Source: Rhododendron vialii
Taxonomy: Eukaryota > Streptophyta > Magnoliopsida > Ericales > Ericaceae
DNA: 64,000 nt
Reading direction: 5' to 3'
Assembly (NCBI RefSeq): GCF_030253575.1
Contig: NC_080568.1
Span: forward strand, 28,850,001-28,914,000
Shown here: in pieces, positions 23,404-35,365 of the stretch
How positions within the stretch are numbered: position 1 is the first letter of the stretch
How the letters are laid out: every line of letters starts with the position of its first letter
Program-made: the position numbers and the translations under genes
The notes under the pieces: generated by a model
Told to the model about the DNA's origin: nothing
The model's input: the letters and a program-made list of their open reading frames with translations, nothing else
The model's database searches: none

Positions 23404-24559
23404 AATGATGTACTCCGTATCTAGTGTCGGCCCTAAAAAGCGAGTACTCCCCAAAATCAGAACCCTCCCCAAAGTCGACCGAAGTTCAGCAGCTCCGGCT
23501 ACGACAGGCGGCTCCGGCGACGAGAAAGGTTCCTATCTTTCTCTCTCCTCTCTTTATGTTCTTCGTCGTCGCCGTCTCTCTCACTCTCGGTTATTTTTTC
23601 ATGGGTGATGTTTAAACATTATACTTGTGGTCTTGTGAACAGAAGTAGTAAGCATTTAGACTGTATTCGCTTTGGGTTTCTAGACTCAACCCCTCTTTCT
23701 GCTCACGATCTCTAATAAGTTTTCTCTTCAATCATTACTCCACTAAAAAAAAACCTCCCACAAAACCAAACAGAGCCTTAGGCAACCGCCCTTTTATCGT
23801 TGCTTCCTTTCATGAATTCCTATTCCTATGTTAATGTGGAAATTTTTTGACCTAAAGCATAAAGAAAACAGTTTCAAACTCAGGTTTTGTATAAATGAAC
23901 ACCTTGTTCTTTGTTCATCTAAACAAGGTCCTTTTAAGTTGGTAAGAATTTTCTCAACTTGGTGAATTTTTTTTAATATAATATCATTGAATGGTTGCGT
24001 AAAATTGTACTGAAAATGGAGTGCGAATATCACTCCGACCAAGTATACACATGTGTGCATATGAATCTTAGGCTACATTATGTGGCACCACGCCCACAAA
24101 TTCTGAAACCATAGTGTCCGAAAAAGTGAGGGTGCTTAGCGGATAGAGGCCGCTCTGGGCGGATGACTTCTCAATAAAAGCCATATGTAATCGATAGGAG
24201 GTGAAGAAGTTAGGTTATAAAGGGTTGTGCAAAAGTTTAGTCTGGCTTCTTTTGGTAAGCAAACACCACCTGAAAGTGAAACGGTACTGAGTTGTTTACG
24301 ATTGATTAATGCAGCTAAATTGTCACTTTTTATTGTGAGAAAATTTGATAGGAAAAGCTAAATGGTAAAGTTACATTAGGTTTTCCCTCTTTCTCCCGTT
24401 TAGTCTAGCAAAACACAATGGGAGATAGACCACTCTTGGTTCACTCCAGCACATCCAACTGGGATGGAGAGGAAAAAACGTACTTTCCTTTTGAGTAATT
24501 ATCACTTTCTTTTCTATCCTGGTTTTTGAAAGTGATTGTGCCACTGTTTGCCTCGACAG
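23404..24559 (+). promoter_or_regulatory. Probable 5'UTR exon and 5'UTR intron of RRP40
   Basis: A stretch up to AGAAAG|GTTCCT (about 23528) looks like an untranslated first exon. The intron would end at TCGACAG|GAAAATG (24559), four bases before the start codon. Frames open in the first exon stop right after the junction, so it is judged non-coding. Inside, 23640-23780 ends in AAAACCAAACAGAGCCTTA, which resembles the end of a decayed MITE. Confidence 0.45.
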
Positions 24560-24563
24560 GAAA

Positions 24564-27500
24564 ATGATGGAAGCTAAGCCCTCAAATCTGCCAAAGAGCT
24601 TCATTGACCAACCTGTCGTGAGTGTTAACATCAACTATTTCTTAACAAGAAAAAGACATTCCCTGTTTTATGTACACATTATGTTTCAATGCATAAATCT
24701 ACTGTGAATGTAAGTGTTTTTGCCATAATGAGTTTAGGTTCCAGGGGATGTGGTTCTGGATCTCTCTAGCATGGCCAATCAAACAATCAAGCTTGGGGGC
24801 GGTCTTCGTCAGGTCTTGTTCTTCTTTCTTGTTTGTTCTTCAATTCACAAGCTTATTTCATTCACTATCCCTCAGTCTGGTTTATTATGAATCGCCTTGT
24901 GGATTTTGACAACGGTAAAGAAAGTGGTATGAAGACTGCGTATATGGTTACTGGGCCTTCTCAAATAGACTATTTGTAACTCTTCATAATTCTTTTGTTT
25001 CTTAGGTATTGCTCTTAAACACTTGGTTTTCGCTCCGGGTAGCAGTTTTCCCATTTGTAATGTTTGAACTTTTTTTTTTTTTTTTTGTCAATGCTGAAGT
25101 GTGGAGTCCCACAATCCGATGCACACTTTATTCCTCAACTTCTGCTTTATTGCTGTCTGTGTGACTCAAATAAATTGCTCATCAATTATTTTCTCTGTCA
25201 CTTGACTCTCGACATTCTTCGTGTGTACGAAAAATTTCAGGACTGTGATGCCCTTTCGGTCATGAAGTCTGGGAAGTTGAGGTTTCTAAAGCCAAACAAG
25301 TATTGGGTTGAGAGCTCCCAGAAAAGAGTGAGTATGGCATTAAATTGTATGGCAATATGGTATTATGTGAAAGTTTGCCTTTGTCCTTTTTGATGCTGTA
25401 GGAACTACACAGTGTGTTGGTTTTTGTCCAAGTAAATCGCTTGGGAAATCTGTACATTTTATGTGTTCATTCTATGTATGCATCTTGGATTATTGTCTGC
25501 TGCTGAATTGTCAAGCTTTAAATGATCAATGAGTTATTGTACATTGATTTTACAGTGGATTCACCTCGTTCTGTTAACCTTGCTTATGATAGCATAATGC
25601 TTGAAGTTAGGTGATGCAAACAACCTTCCAAAAGACTCTTTTCAAACATGAGGTTGGCAAATATGCATTTCTGATATATCCTGTTGAAAGGGAGGAGAAA
25701 GACAAGAATGAAAGAGAATGAGTTGACAAAAATTAGTACCCCATATAGTTTCTGATTCACGAGGAGGAAAGCAGGCGAACGTGTATGCTTCTTTAGCGAC
25801 TTAATCATGAGAAAAGAAGGGGAGTGCAGGAGAGACGAGAAAAAGGAGTGGAGGACTGAGATGAATTCCTACTTTCTTCAGTACAAGGATAGTGGTAGAG
25901 ATTAGAAGCCAACAAGGTAAGAAGCAATGGCGGAGCTAAGATTTGAACTTGGAAGTGGCACTCAAAAAGATCAATATACTCCCTCCATCCCAAAAAGAAT
26001 GTTCGATCAGCAAACCAAGAACTTAAAAACAATATGCTTCTATTCGAACAAGTGCAGATTTTTTTCAGAAATTAAAAAGGAACTCGTTGATCTTGCAGGA
26101 AAAAGTTTAAAATGTTTCGAACCAAAATGCATTTTTTTAATTTCTCGTTTTGCGGACAAGACAATCTTTTTGGGAGTAAGGGAGTATCTTTTTGGATGGA
26201 GTCTCAGCATTAAGTTATGTTGCTCTTACTCTGCATTTGTTTGTGACATTTGCTTTGCCTTAGTAGCTAAATGTTCATCTATGTTTTCAATATTTTTTGA
26301 TTGGTTTGGTCTTATATACTAGGCTTATTAATGGACACTCCAATCTACATCACAGTTTGAATGATTTTTCATGTTTTATAATTCTTCTCTCAAAACTGAA
26401 TGTGTTGGGTTTTGCTGTCTATTGCACTATCTAGTTATCAGTTTTAGTGCATTTATTACATTTAATTATTCTGTGTCTTTTTCTCTTACAGAGATGTTCT
26501 AATTTGTGTTTGAACATTCTTCTATACAGTATGCACCTTCTGTGGGGGATAATATTCTTGGAATTATGGTGGACTCTAAAGCAGATGTAAGCACTCAAAT
26601 GATGTGCATGTTGATGGTCTATTAATTTCAGATATGGTCAAACTTTCTGATTAGAGGCTTGTCGAAAGTAGAAATATTTTGGTTTGGTCCTCCACTATGT
26701 GCAATGAATTTATTTTTAAAGCCATGCTAGTTAATTTTTTTTTTTTTCATAAAGCGAAATGGTTCTGCTTTTGTATTATGGAAGAAGTCCATGACTTTGA
26801 GTCATTTAGAAAGTAAGGCTCTATCCAGTAGCAATATAGAGAACTGAGAGAAAGTAAGGCTCTATCCAGTAGCAATATAGAGAACTGAGAGCAAGGGAAA
26901 CTTGGGTAAGTATAAGAAGTACATACCATGGTGCTTGGAAAAGAAACTGTCTTTTTGTCTTTAGTTGGTTGAGCATGAAAGGAGGATGCTAGCCTTCATT
27001 CAACCGTGATGTTTTAATGCAAATATTGTGTTTGAAGGTGTCTTGAAGAACCATTAGGGGTATGGTACCAGTTTGAGTCCCAAAACTTGTTGAAGCCCAA
27101 ATCTGATTAAACATGTGAAGACACGTCAAACTAGCCAAAACTTAAGCTATTAGTTCCTTCCCAATCACTAGCCAGCTATGTTACATGGACTCAGGTATGG
27201 GTATTGGCGCAAATATGTGTTTAAGGGTTGGATTCATATAATTCTCATTGCAAGGATAAGGGACATGACACAATATGTTTATTTGTTACACATACTAGAT
27301 GACTGTCCAACTTAAAATGCGAGACACATATTTCATACTCGTACCCAAGTCTCGAATGTCCTACACAGATACCTTACACGTGTAGAAGTCCATGTAACAT
27401 GGCTTGGCAATTCCTAGTGTGGGTGGCCTTCAAATACTTTACGAGGGTTCATCCTAGAAATGTTTGGAAGAATGTTTTTTTGTTATCTGTGCAGTTTTGC

Positions 27501-30500
27501 AATTTTCCATAATAAGAAACAAAGGAGTATATTTCTACTTATAAGGATGAACGGTTTGAAAATCATCTGGTATTATGACAAAGGACATGACAAATTAAGT
27601 AGAAAGCAACCCTTGGAGGCTCCATAGCTCTCGCATCTCCTTTTTGCTGAGAGCAAGTTTTGAAGAAGTGAGATCATAAAGTGGATTAAGGACATTTTGC
27701 TGTTGGGAAGATCAAATGAATTGAAGGCACCCACCCTCTTTCTCTCGTGAAGGGCTGTGAAGGGGAGAGACAGTGTTGGGTGCGCTCTCTTCTTTTTTGA
27801 GAGACAAAAGATCAAAAAAATCTGACTGCCGTGTATGCTTTAGAAGTTAAGTTCTTAAGTGCTATTAGCTAGAGGTACTCCAACATTAATATTTGGAGGG
27901 AAGAAAAAGAAGATTTGGTTACCAAAAAAAGAAAAAAGAAGATTCGGTGGAGGGAAACTTCCCCAGTTGTAGATACTTAAGCATATGTAACAGACTTTGA
28001 AGCACCTACACTCCTAGAGATCGCCATATCTTTGTCGGACAATTTAGGGACACTTGACACCCCCTTAAATTCTAATTTTTTTTTTTATAGTGGGATACGC
28101 TGCGGACATGCCGGGGACACATGAGATGAGTTTTGTAATTTTAAAAGCTTTTCTGGGGGTGAAATATTTATAGCTTTTTAGGTATTGGGCCAGACTTGTA
28201 ATATGAAACATAGGGGTATGTGTATAGGCACACATCATCGGTCGATAATGCATTCGATGGGAGTTTTAACCTACATATTTAGTGGTTACAATGCATGTTT
28301 GCATAAATAAAAAAGATACTAAAAACATTGACGTGACCCTTGCCACGTCCATGTCCCCAATTTATTAAGAATTGACGTGCCCACGTTTTTTGGTCTGTGT
28401 CACCCGCTGTATGTATGTCCTCTGCTGAGTCTGTGTCCGTATTCGTGCTACATAGGTCGCATATGTCTATGAACCAGAAACTTAAACATGGGGAAGAAGA
28501 GCAGTGAAAAAATACAAATCAATATAACCAAATCTCACATTCTGTTAAGTTTGAGTTATACAAAATCTTATCCACCTGTAAAAGTGTGAAACATGCATAC
28601 CAGACTTCATTTTGGTACATATGTTTCAAGTATTTTTTTCTTTTAAGGAAAACTTCAAACCGCACTAAAATTTGTCTACTTTTTGACTTTCTTGACTATG
28701 ATTACTATTTCTGAGGTACTTTTTGATTTTGCTAAGCGATTTAGAAGGGATGTAGACAGACATCACAAAAACTGATGTAGACAAATTTAAAAAAAAAATG
28801 ATAATAATAATAAAAACTTATGTATGTCACAGACTCTGACTTGAGTCACTGTCCAAGCATTATGCTTATCAATCTAGTACCTGCTAATGATCCAGAAAGC
28901 TTCTCCTCCTTTCTCTACTTGAGTAGTTTGTGTTATTGTTAGAAGTTAGCATTAGAATCGAGTCTATCGATTCCAACTTCGGACAATTGATATGGATCGA
29001 GCATAAAGTACAGGTTAAATGCATCTTTGTGCTGGATATAAAGAGGGTGGACTTCGTTTGAAAATGCTGAATTGTGTTGATACTAATGGGCTAGTCATTG
29101 GGAATTTTTTCTTGATTGTTGGGTCAGAATGCATTGTGATTTGCTCAGAATGCATTGTCACTGGTGTCCAATATATTTTGCTGTTCAGTATTTTTATTTA
29201 AAATCTATGTACGTCATCTATAACCTGTTACTAAGAGTCTCTATTTGGTTAATTTCAGAACTTCCTTGTGGACATTAAAGGGCCTGCATTGGCGTATCTT
29301 CCTGTACTCGCATTTGAAGGAGGAACAAGGAGAAACATACCTAAATTTGAGGTGCATGCCTAATGTTCAACTACTGCAATACGCAATTGTGTTTTTTGTT
29401 GACTGATACTGGAGATTTTGAGTTCTAGTTACTTGTGATAGTTAACATGAACATGCTTATGATCTAAGAATCACGTGCACGGGTACGATGCGGCAAAATC
29501 TTGAAACTGTAGGGTACGACTATAACAAATGCATTTTTATAATCTACAGAAGTGAATGACCCGTAATTATTACACTGCAAAAAAATGAAATAGCTAAATG
29601 ACTTGGCTATTAAGAATCCAACATCAAATAACAGTTTAACACCAATTTTGAGGTACAAATCAGAAGTTAATGCCATTGTAATAATGAATTTGTGGACCAA
29701 ATATTTATTTACAATCATGTTAAGCATAGAAAAAGGATGTCTTATCAACTTAGCTTCATCTTTGTGTTGGGTACTGCTTGATGTATACTGGGGTATTGCT
29801 TGATATATCAGTGTACTTTTGGGTGCATCAAAAGTCATGGAGAGAAATTTCGGTATGTGTTTCATATACCTGGTATATATGTAGAAGTACCATGCAAAGT
29901 AGCAGTATGCGGTATGTTACAGGGTACGATTACAACTTGATTTTAGAAGTACCCATGATTCATAGCGCATGATAATGGAAACTTTTGATGGGGTAAATCA
30001 CATCCACTAGGAGGATATGGGGTTCCCATGGGATGTGATTTGAAAAAAACGATGGGCCATATGTACCTTTAAGTTCAGCAATTGTCCTTGAAATTGAAAA
30101 TATTGTCCATGGGTTTGGAAGATGTTATGGCTGTATTGAGTTTTATAGACATGTCCTCTATCATCTTTCAATGAACAGCCGTTACTGTAAATAAGTTGAT
30201 GTCTTTGATATTTGTCCTTCATTGCCCCCCTATGTTTTCTCATCTTTAAACCTTACTTTTGTGACTACCGATCTGAATTTGAACTTGTCTAGTGACTCTA
30301 GTCTTTGGAATGAATTTTTCCAGATGGGTCTTACACGTGTCTCTGTCTTTTTCCAGTTAATTGACAACACATTTAAGTGCTTCACAGAAGGTGGAGACGT
30401 ACAATTTCTCTCTGAATGCTAACTTTGGCTTTAGGTTATTTGGCTGATCTGCTCTTGTACTCTGGGAAGGATATATCAAAATATAAAGAGAGATGTAATA

Positions 30501-31677
30501 TAATATATCCTCTTCTTGCTCTTCCATGAAGAACAGCATAACCAATATCATGAGGATTACTTTGTTCTGCGACAACCTATCAAAATTGCTGTCACTACTC
30601 AAATATATCACGTTGCATCATTTGTAATGAAAGGAATGTACCTATGATTTTCTCTTATGCAAATGGTTGTGAGTGTCCCCGAGGTTACGTCTTGTGTAGG
30701 TGATTGTTTATACTTTATAATGTACATTTGCAACCCTCAACCTTGAGATTTTTTTAATTCTTCGTTTGTGATAATATTTGCCCTATTAGCACCATTGATG
30801 TCCTTTAAAATTCACTATTAATTTGTGCTTTCTGCTGTATTGCATCTTTGCCTCTTTGGTAAATGTTCCAGTTGGTTTTGACTTGATCTTGCAGGTAGGT
30901 ACTTTGCTCTATGTTCGGGTTGTGAAGGCAAACACGGGCATGAATCCTGAACTGTCATGCACTGATGGTTGGTTTTTTGGACTTCCGAACTCCATTCTAT
31001 ATGGCGCCCATAGATATTGTTTGTTACTTCTGAAATGATTGGCCAATTAAGCATTTTATTTGATCTGTCATTTCTGCAATACTATTCATGTGTCACAGCC
31101 ACTGGTAAAGCAGCAGAGTATGGCCCTCTTAAAGATGGCTACATGTTTGAGTCCTCAACCGGCCTTGCACGAATGTGAGTTCTCGTCTGCTTCTAATTTT
31201 TTGATTTCTAAGAAAAAAGATATTTTTAGTTGTGACATGTTCTGAGATTTTATTTTTTCCTAGGCTCCTCAACTCCCCAACATGTCCGGTTCTTGAAACT
31301 CTTGGGAAGAAGCTCTCCTTTGAGATAGCAGTTGGTTTAAATGGCCGTGTTTGGGTATGAGCTTGACTTGCCTTCTTACTTTCAGTCGGGTTAAAGCAGT
31401 TCCTTGCTCTTAAATTGGAATTGTCAACACACTTTTCTCTATTGAGACATGTTTTCGTTTGCTACCCCTATTATTTTGTAATTCAGTTTGGCTCCTTGTT
31501 TTAAGCTAAAAATACTTGCTAATTCTGCTGCTTTCGTATTTTTCTCTATCTTTGTAGGTTAACGCAGAGGATCCATCTACAGTCATCCTTGTATCGAATG
31601 CAATCATGAATTCAGAGTCTTTGAGCGGGTTGCAGCAAAAGATTATGGTGGATAAACTGCTCCAAAGAGTGCAATGA
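24564..31677 (+). CDS. RRP40: Exosome complex component RRP40 (EXOSC3)
   Basis: Nine coding exons: 24564-24617, 24738-24812, 25241-25327, 26530-26586, 29259-29351, 30895-30967, 31099-31174, 31264-31354, 31558-31677. All junctions are GT-AG and keep frame, giving 241 aa, the usual plant length. RRP40 is one of the three S1/KH cap subunits of the RNA exosome, which guides RNA into the complex for 3'-5' decay and rRNA and snoRNA processing in nucleus and cytoplasm. Residues 1-70 are the N-terminal domain (VPGDVVLDLSSM, IKLGGGLRQD, KPNKYWVESSQKR). The S1 domain is about 72-146 (VGDNILGIMVDSKADNFLVD, GTLLYVRVVKANTGMNPELS). The KH part is about 148-241, with the GLNGRVW motif. The protein starts MMEAKPSNLPKSF and either Met may be used. 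Introns carry a Stowaway MITE, another inverted-repeat element and a 41-bp tandem duplication. Confidence 0.95.
25979..26184. mobile_element. Stowaway MITE in an RRP40 intron
   Basis: Ends CTCCCTCCATCCCAAAAAG and CTTTTTGGGAGTAAGGGAG are inverted repeats flanked by TA (25977-25978 and 26185-26186), the Tc1/mariner-type target duplication. 206 bp. Confidence 0.85.
26810..26891. repeat. 41-bp tandem duplication in an RRP40 intron
   Basis: AAAGTAAGGCTCTATCCAGT followed by AGCAATATAGAGAACTGAGA occurs twice head to tail (26810-26850 and 26851-26891) with essentially no divergence, so the duplication is recent. Confidence 0.9.
27174..27404. mobile_element. Inverted-repeat element in an RRP40 intron
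   Basis: The left end AGCTATGTTACATGGACTCA is the inverse of the right end GAAGTCCATGTAACATGGCT. About 231 bp, no frame. No convincing target duplication. Confidence 0.55.
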
Positions 31678-31770
31678 TCAAGTTGGTCCATCACATTTCT
31701 TATGCACGCTTTACTCAATTGGTACATTCTTCTTTTTCTTAAAATGGCTGTTTGTCCGTGAAATGAGAAG

Positions 31771-31980
31771 TTTTTGGGTGCTGGGCGGTACCACACATGT
31801 GGTACTCCATCGACGATTCCAGCCGTCCTAATGTGTTTTGGACGGTCCGGATTTTAGAGAGAAAAAGAGTGTCGGGTGAGGGGAGAGAGAGGGAATAAAT
31901 ACGGGCCGTCCAAAACACGTTCGGATGGCTGGGATCGCCAATGGGCACCGCCACGTGGTACTCACTCGGCACCCAAAAAA
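31771..31980. mobile_element. MITE just downstream of RRP40
   Basis: Ends TTTTTGGGTGCTGGGCGGTA and the inverse of CGGCACCCAAAAAA enclose a second inverted pair (TTTTGGACGG / CCGTCCAAAA). About 210 bp. It lies 94 bp after the stop codon and may fall within the 3'UTR. Confidence 0.6.
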
Positions 31981-32794
31981 GAAAGCTTTGGGTCCTATTA
32001 GTGGGTCTTCAGCTAATTTCTTCGGTCTTAATCCTCTTTCTTCTCTTTACTGCTTATGACTACATTTGATATTTTTCTCAGGGCATTTACTTGCTGGTTT
32101 GAAATCTACCATTATTATCTGTCTGGAAACGACTCAAGCTGGTTAGAGGAAGTTGAAGAATTGGAAAGTATTTCTTTTAAAAAGAATTAAAAATTCATGT
32201 GCAACACTCTGAAATGTTGTATAGTTCCAGAAGCATTCTGGGGAATTTTGGTAATGTATGTCCTAACACAAATTTTTATAGGTGTCTTCTGAGTTTCTCT
32301 TTTTATTATAATTTCTTGGGCTTTATGAATACAACTGTTTTTCCAGGCAATGCAATATTTACATTTTTAGAACTCATTGTAGTGGTTTTGCATTTTGTAT
32401 TTCTGGGATTCTTTATTGGTTTTTCATGGATTTTAAGCAGCTCTATTTGAAATGCCTTTTCGTTTGATTCCCTTTTCTGCTTTGCATAAAAAAGCTCTTA
32501 AAGTATGCAACTTCTTCAAAATAAAAAAAATATTGTCAGAGGGAAGTTGTATATATATATTTTTTTGCACGGTTTTCTAATTTGTCAAATATAGTTCTAA
32601 TCTATGAAACTTTAGTTTATTTTACTCCATAATTTGTCAAAATACTATGAATAAAGATTTTAAAAAAAAAAACTAGTCCTGTTGAACTATTGAGCCAAAC
32701 CGGGCCTATGAAACTCTTGGAGGTCATTTACTTCACAGCTTGAAGTTGATCGGTCTCAATTTTAAGAAGCAAGGATGGAACTAGGAGCAGACCA

Positions 32795-32896
32795 TAAATT
32801 CATCCCTTCAACCCTTTCGGGTTGCGGGGTTGGCGCAATGGCAGTAAATTCATCCCTTTCAACCCTTACAGGTTGCGGGGTTGGCGCAATAGCAGT
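32795..32896 (+). repeat. 50-bp tandem repeat with a SINE-head-like sequence
   Basis: TAAATTCATCCC ... GGTTGCGGGGTTGGCGCAAT occurs at 32795-32844 and 32845-32896. GGGGTTGGCGCAATGGCAGT followed by GACCTAAGAGGTGGAGGTCT resembles a tRNA-like SINE 5' end with an A box, but the SINE assignment is tentative. Confidence 0.6.
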
Positions 32897-33194
32897 GACC
32901 TAAGAGGTGGAGGTCTCAAAAAGTCTTTGGTCTGGGTTAGATTTGCATTTGGGGGATATTAGTTCTTGGGATAAGTTCATATGGGGCTTTGTTTTTGTTT
33001 TAATTTGCTTTCAAGAAGATGGTGGGATTAGGGTGTGTAATTGTGTATGTGAAGTGTTTGTTAATGTCATCAAATGAGAAAGACAAGGGTTTGTCATTTA
33101 TGATCGAATTTTCTTTTTAAAGCTCATGAAGTAGATTATTTAAATAAAAAACTAACTTGATTGAACATAGAGCTCCTATTTTTGGGCGTAGGAT

Positions 33195-33355
33195 CGATTA
33201 AGCTTATACGGAGCTAATTTTTTACAAGAATATTTAAAAAATGTTTCGAAAAAGTTGAGTGGCACCAATCATTTGTATTAAATTCCTAAATGGGTCTCAT
33301 AAGAGTCGGTGTAAATTTAATGTACACCAAATGATGTACCCTGTGCCCATAGTTT
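33195..33355. mobile_element. Half copy of the 33511-33857 fold-back element
   Basis: The succession GAGCTAATTTTTTACA, CAATCATTTGTAT, TGGGTCTCATAAGAGTC, AATGTACACCAAATGATGTA and CCCATAG parallels the right arm of the neighbouring element, in the same orientation. Confidence 0.45.
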
Positions 33356-33510
33356 TATTGAAGGTTTGAAATCTATTTTACCCCACTGAGGATGATATGA
33401 CACAACGTACATAAGAAAGCCAATCAATTATCTAGCCTCTGGTAAGTACATAATTGTATGGACTATTTGTATGAGCCGTCTGAATCACATTCAATGTTCA
33501 AGCCCTGCTA

Positions 33511-33857
33511 TGGGTATACCATTCGGCGTACGCTAAATGTACACCGCATCTTGTGGGATTCATTTTGGGTTTTACACAAATAATTGGAGCCGTTAAATTT
33601 TTTAAAATATTTTTTTTGAGGATTCCTGAAAAAAATTAGTTCATCCGGATATTGGTAAGGGCTTGTTCAATTTCCTGTTAGCAAATCGGGCATAGAATCG
33701 TTGAAGTCTTTACTGATATCCGGATGAGCTGATTTTTTGCAGGGGCCCTTAAAAAAGTGTTAAAAATATTGAGCGACTCCGATCATTTGTATGGAACCCT
33801 GAAGTGGGTCTTGTGAAACTTAGTGTACATTTTGTATACACCAAATGGTGTACCCAT
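33511..33857. mobile_element. Fold-back MITE, about 347 bp
   Basis: Left arm starts GGGTATACCATTCGGCGTAC; the right arm ends ACACCAAATGGTGTACCC, its imperfect inverse. Internal pairs (ATCCGGATATTGGTAA / ACTGATATCCGGAT) continue the stem almost to the centre. No coding frame. Confidence 0.6.
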
Positions 33858-33903
33858 AGTTTTACAACATTATATATATATATAAAAAAGTGTATATGAG
33901 TCC

Positions 33904-34250
33904 GGATCTCTTGAGGGATCCCGCATGGGCTTACCGTGCGGGACTCCCCTTTCCCGAGCAAATTGCGACGATTTGAGCAGCTCAAAGTGATCAGAACGTG
34001 ATTTTAAGGATACCCGCGAGAAATTAGCAAAAAAAATAATCGGGAAGGGCTTGTTCCGAACAGTTTTTTATTGAACGGTTCAGTAAAAAACTACTCGAAT
34101 CAAGCCCTTCCAGATCTTTTTTTTTGCTGATTTTTCGCGGGTATCCTTAAAATCACATTCTGAACACATTGTGCAGCTCGGATCGTTGTAATTCGCTTGG
34201 GAAAGGGGAGTCCCGCACGGTAAGCCCGTGCGGGATCCCTCATTGGATCC
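33904..34250. mobile_element. Second fold-back element, near-complete hairpin of about 347 bp
   Basis: The arm GAGGGATCCCGCATGGGCTT, CCGTGCGGGACTCCCCTTTC, TTTTAAGGATACCCGCGA, GGGAAGGGCTTG is repeated in inverse order on the right with moderate divergence, leaving almost no loop (centre near 34075-34085). TA-rich microsatellites flank both sides, so the target duplication cannot be read. Confidence 0.7.
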
Positions 34251-34966
34251 TAAGTGTGTGTATATATATTACATACACCGTAGGAACCCAATTTCTCTTT
34301 ATCAACACCCTTAAATGTTAGGGCATTTTCCCTACGAAATCCAGCCTCTTCAACCTTCGAATACTTTACCATTATTCTTTAGTTTTCCCTTTCCTCTCTC
34401 TGTCTTGAAAACTTTCTATGTCAAATGGAATTTTTCTATGGTACACCAAAATGCTTTGGTATATTGTATCCTAAAAGTGAATTGTGATATGTATTCCAAT
34501 GCAATACTGGTAATCATATGATGATCTAGATCAGCACGATATATATTTTATCGAACATGTTTGTCCTAATGGTCAAAACTCACATTCAAAACAAAAATTA
34601 CCTTGAATGAGACACTTATATATCTGATCAACATGATTATGTCATTAAGATCAACACATTGAGGTTCTATGTAAATTAACGAATTGGATCAATGGAATAA
34701 AACCTAAAGCCAGTTTCTTGTTGTGCACTATTGTCTTATAAAGGTGTGTGAGTAAGAACAAGAGCGTCAGTATGATATTATTGTTTTTCAGAAACATCAC
34801 AAATTATTAAAATTCTCGAGAGCCAGTGCTAAGAATGAGAGCGTAGTAAGATGATTTTTTAGAGCGAAAACAGGGAATTCTATATCTTTAGTGCATTGAG
34901 ATGCACGGTAGCAGACGGAAGTTTTGCACATGTGGTCATAACTCATAAAAGTAACTATTAGAGGAC

Positions 34967-35099
34967 AGGACAATGACGGCCAATAACCTGTTTTGATAAT
35001 TAATACCCGCTAAGGACATGCTGAGAATATTTATTAATGCTGAAAATATTATTGACGGGTATTAATTATTAAAATACGTGCTGGGCCTTCATTTTCCCA
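34967..35099. mobile_element. Small MITE, family X, copy 1
   Basis: Flanked by the perfect 8-bp repeat TAGAGGAC (34959-34966 and 35100-35107). Ends AGGACAATGACGGCC and GGCCTTCATTTTCCC are inverted. The core GGTATTAATTATTAAAATAC is shared with copies at 48396-48500 and 53220-53351. 133 bp, hAT-type target size. Confidence 0.7.
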
Positions 35100-35242
35100 T
35101 AGAGGACTTGCAGAGAAAGTTTTGTACGAATATGGACTAATAAAAAACGGTTATGGACGTGGTGGCCCAGAGAAACTCACGGATCAGGCCATCGTCAAAT
35201 CACACTTCTGAGTGCCAACAAATCCTGATAATCTCTGAATCT

Positions 35243-35365
35243 TAGGACGGTAAACGAACCGAGCAGCTTGCGAGCTAGGCTCATTAAGCGAGGCTGGTTC
35301 AATTAAAGCGGCTTATTTAGTAAATGATGATTAAGCGAGCTGAGCTCGACTCGTTTACAACCCTA
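35243..35365. mobile_element. GCTCG-rich hAT-like MITE
   Basis: Starts TAGGACGGTAAACGAACCGA and ends ACTCGTTTACAACCCTA, in the inverted sense TAGGGTTGTAAACGAGT. Internal GCTCG/CGAGC words are frequent. A larger relative lies at 54218-54522. No clear target duplication. Confidence 0.5.

Larger units (their letters stand above)
31678..34950. other. Intergenic region downstream of RRP40
   Basis: No protein-like frame. It contains MITE and fold-back elements at 31771-31980, 33511-33857 and 33904-34250 and a short tandem repeat at 32795-32896, listed separately. Between them I see only AT-rich DNA. Confidence 0.55.

Noticed and set aside
23424-23615. Possible small membrane protein upstream of RRP40
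   Set aside because: The frame lacks an ATG (it begins GTG) and its hydrophobic part lies past a good donor. It fits a 5'UTR exon and intron better.
25584-30611. Many short open frames in RRP40 introns
   Set aside because: They fall in introns or MITEs and none shows a domain. The RRP40 exons between them keep frame perfectly.
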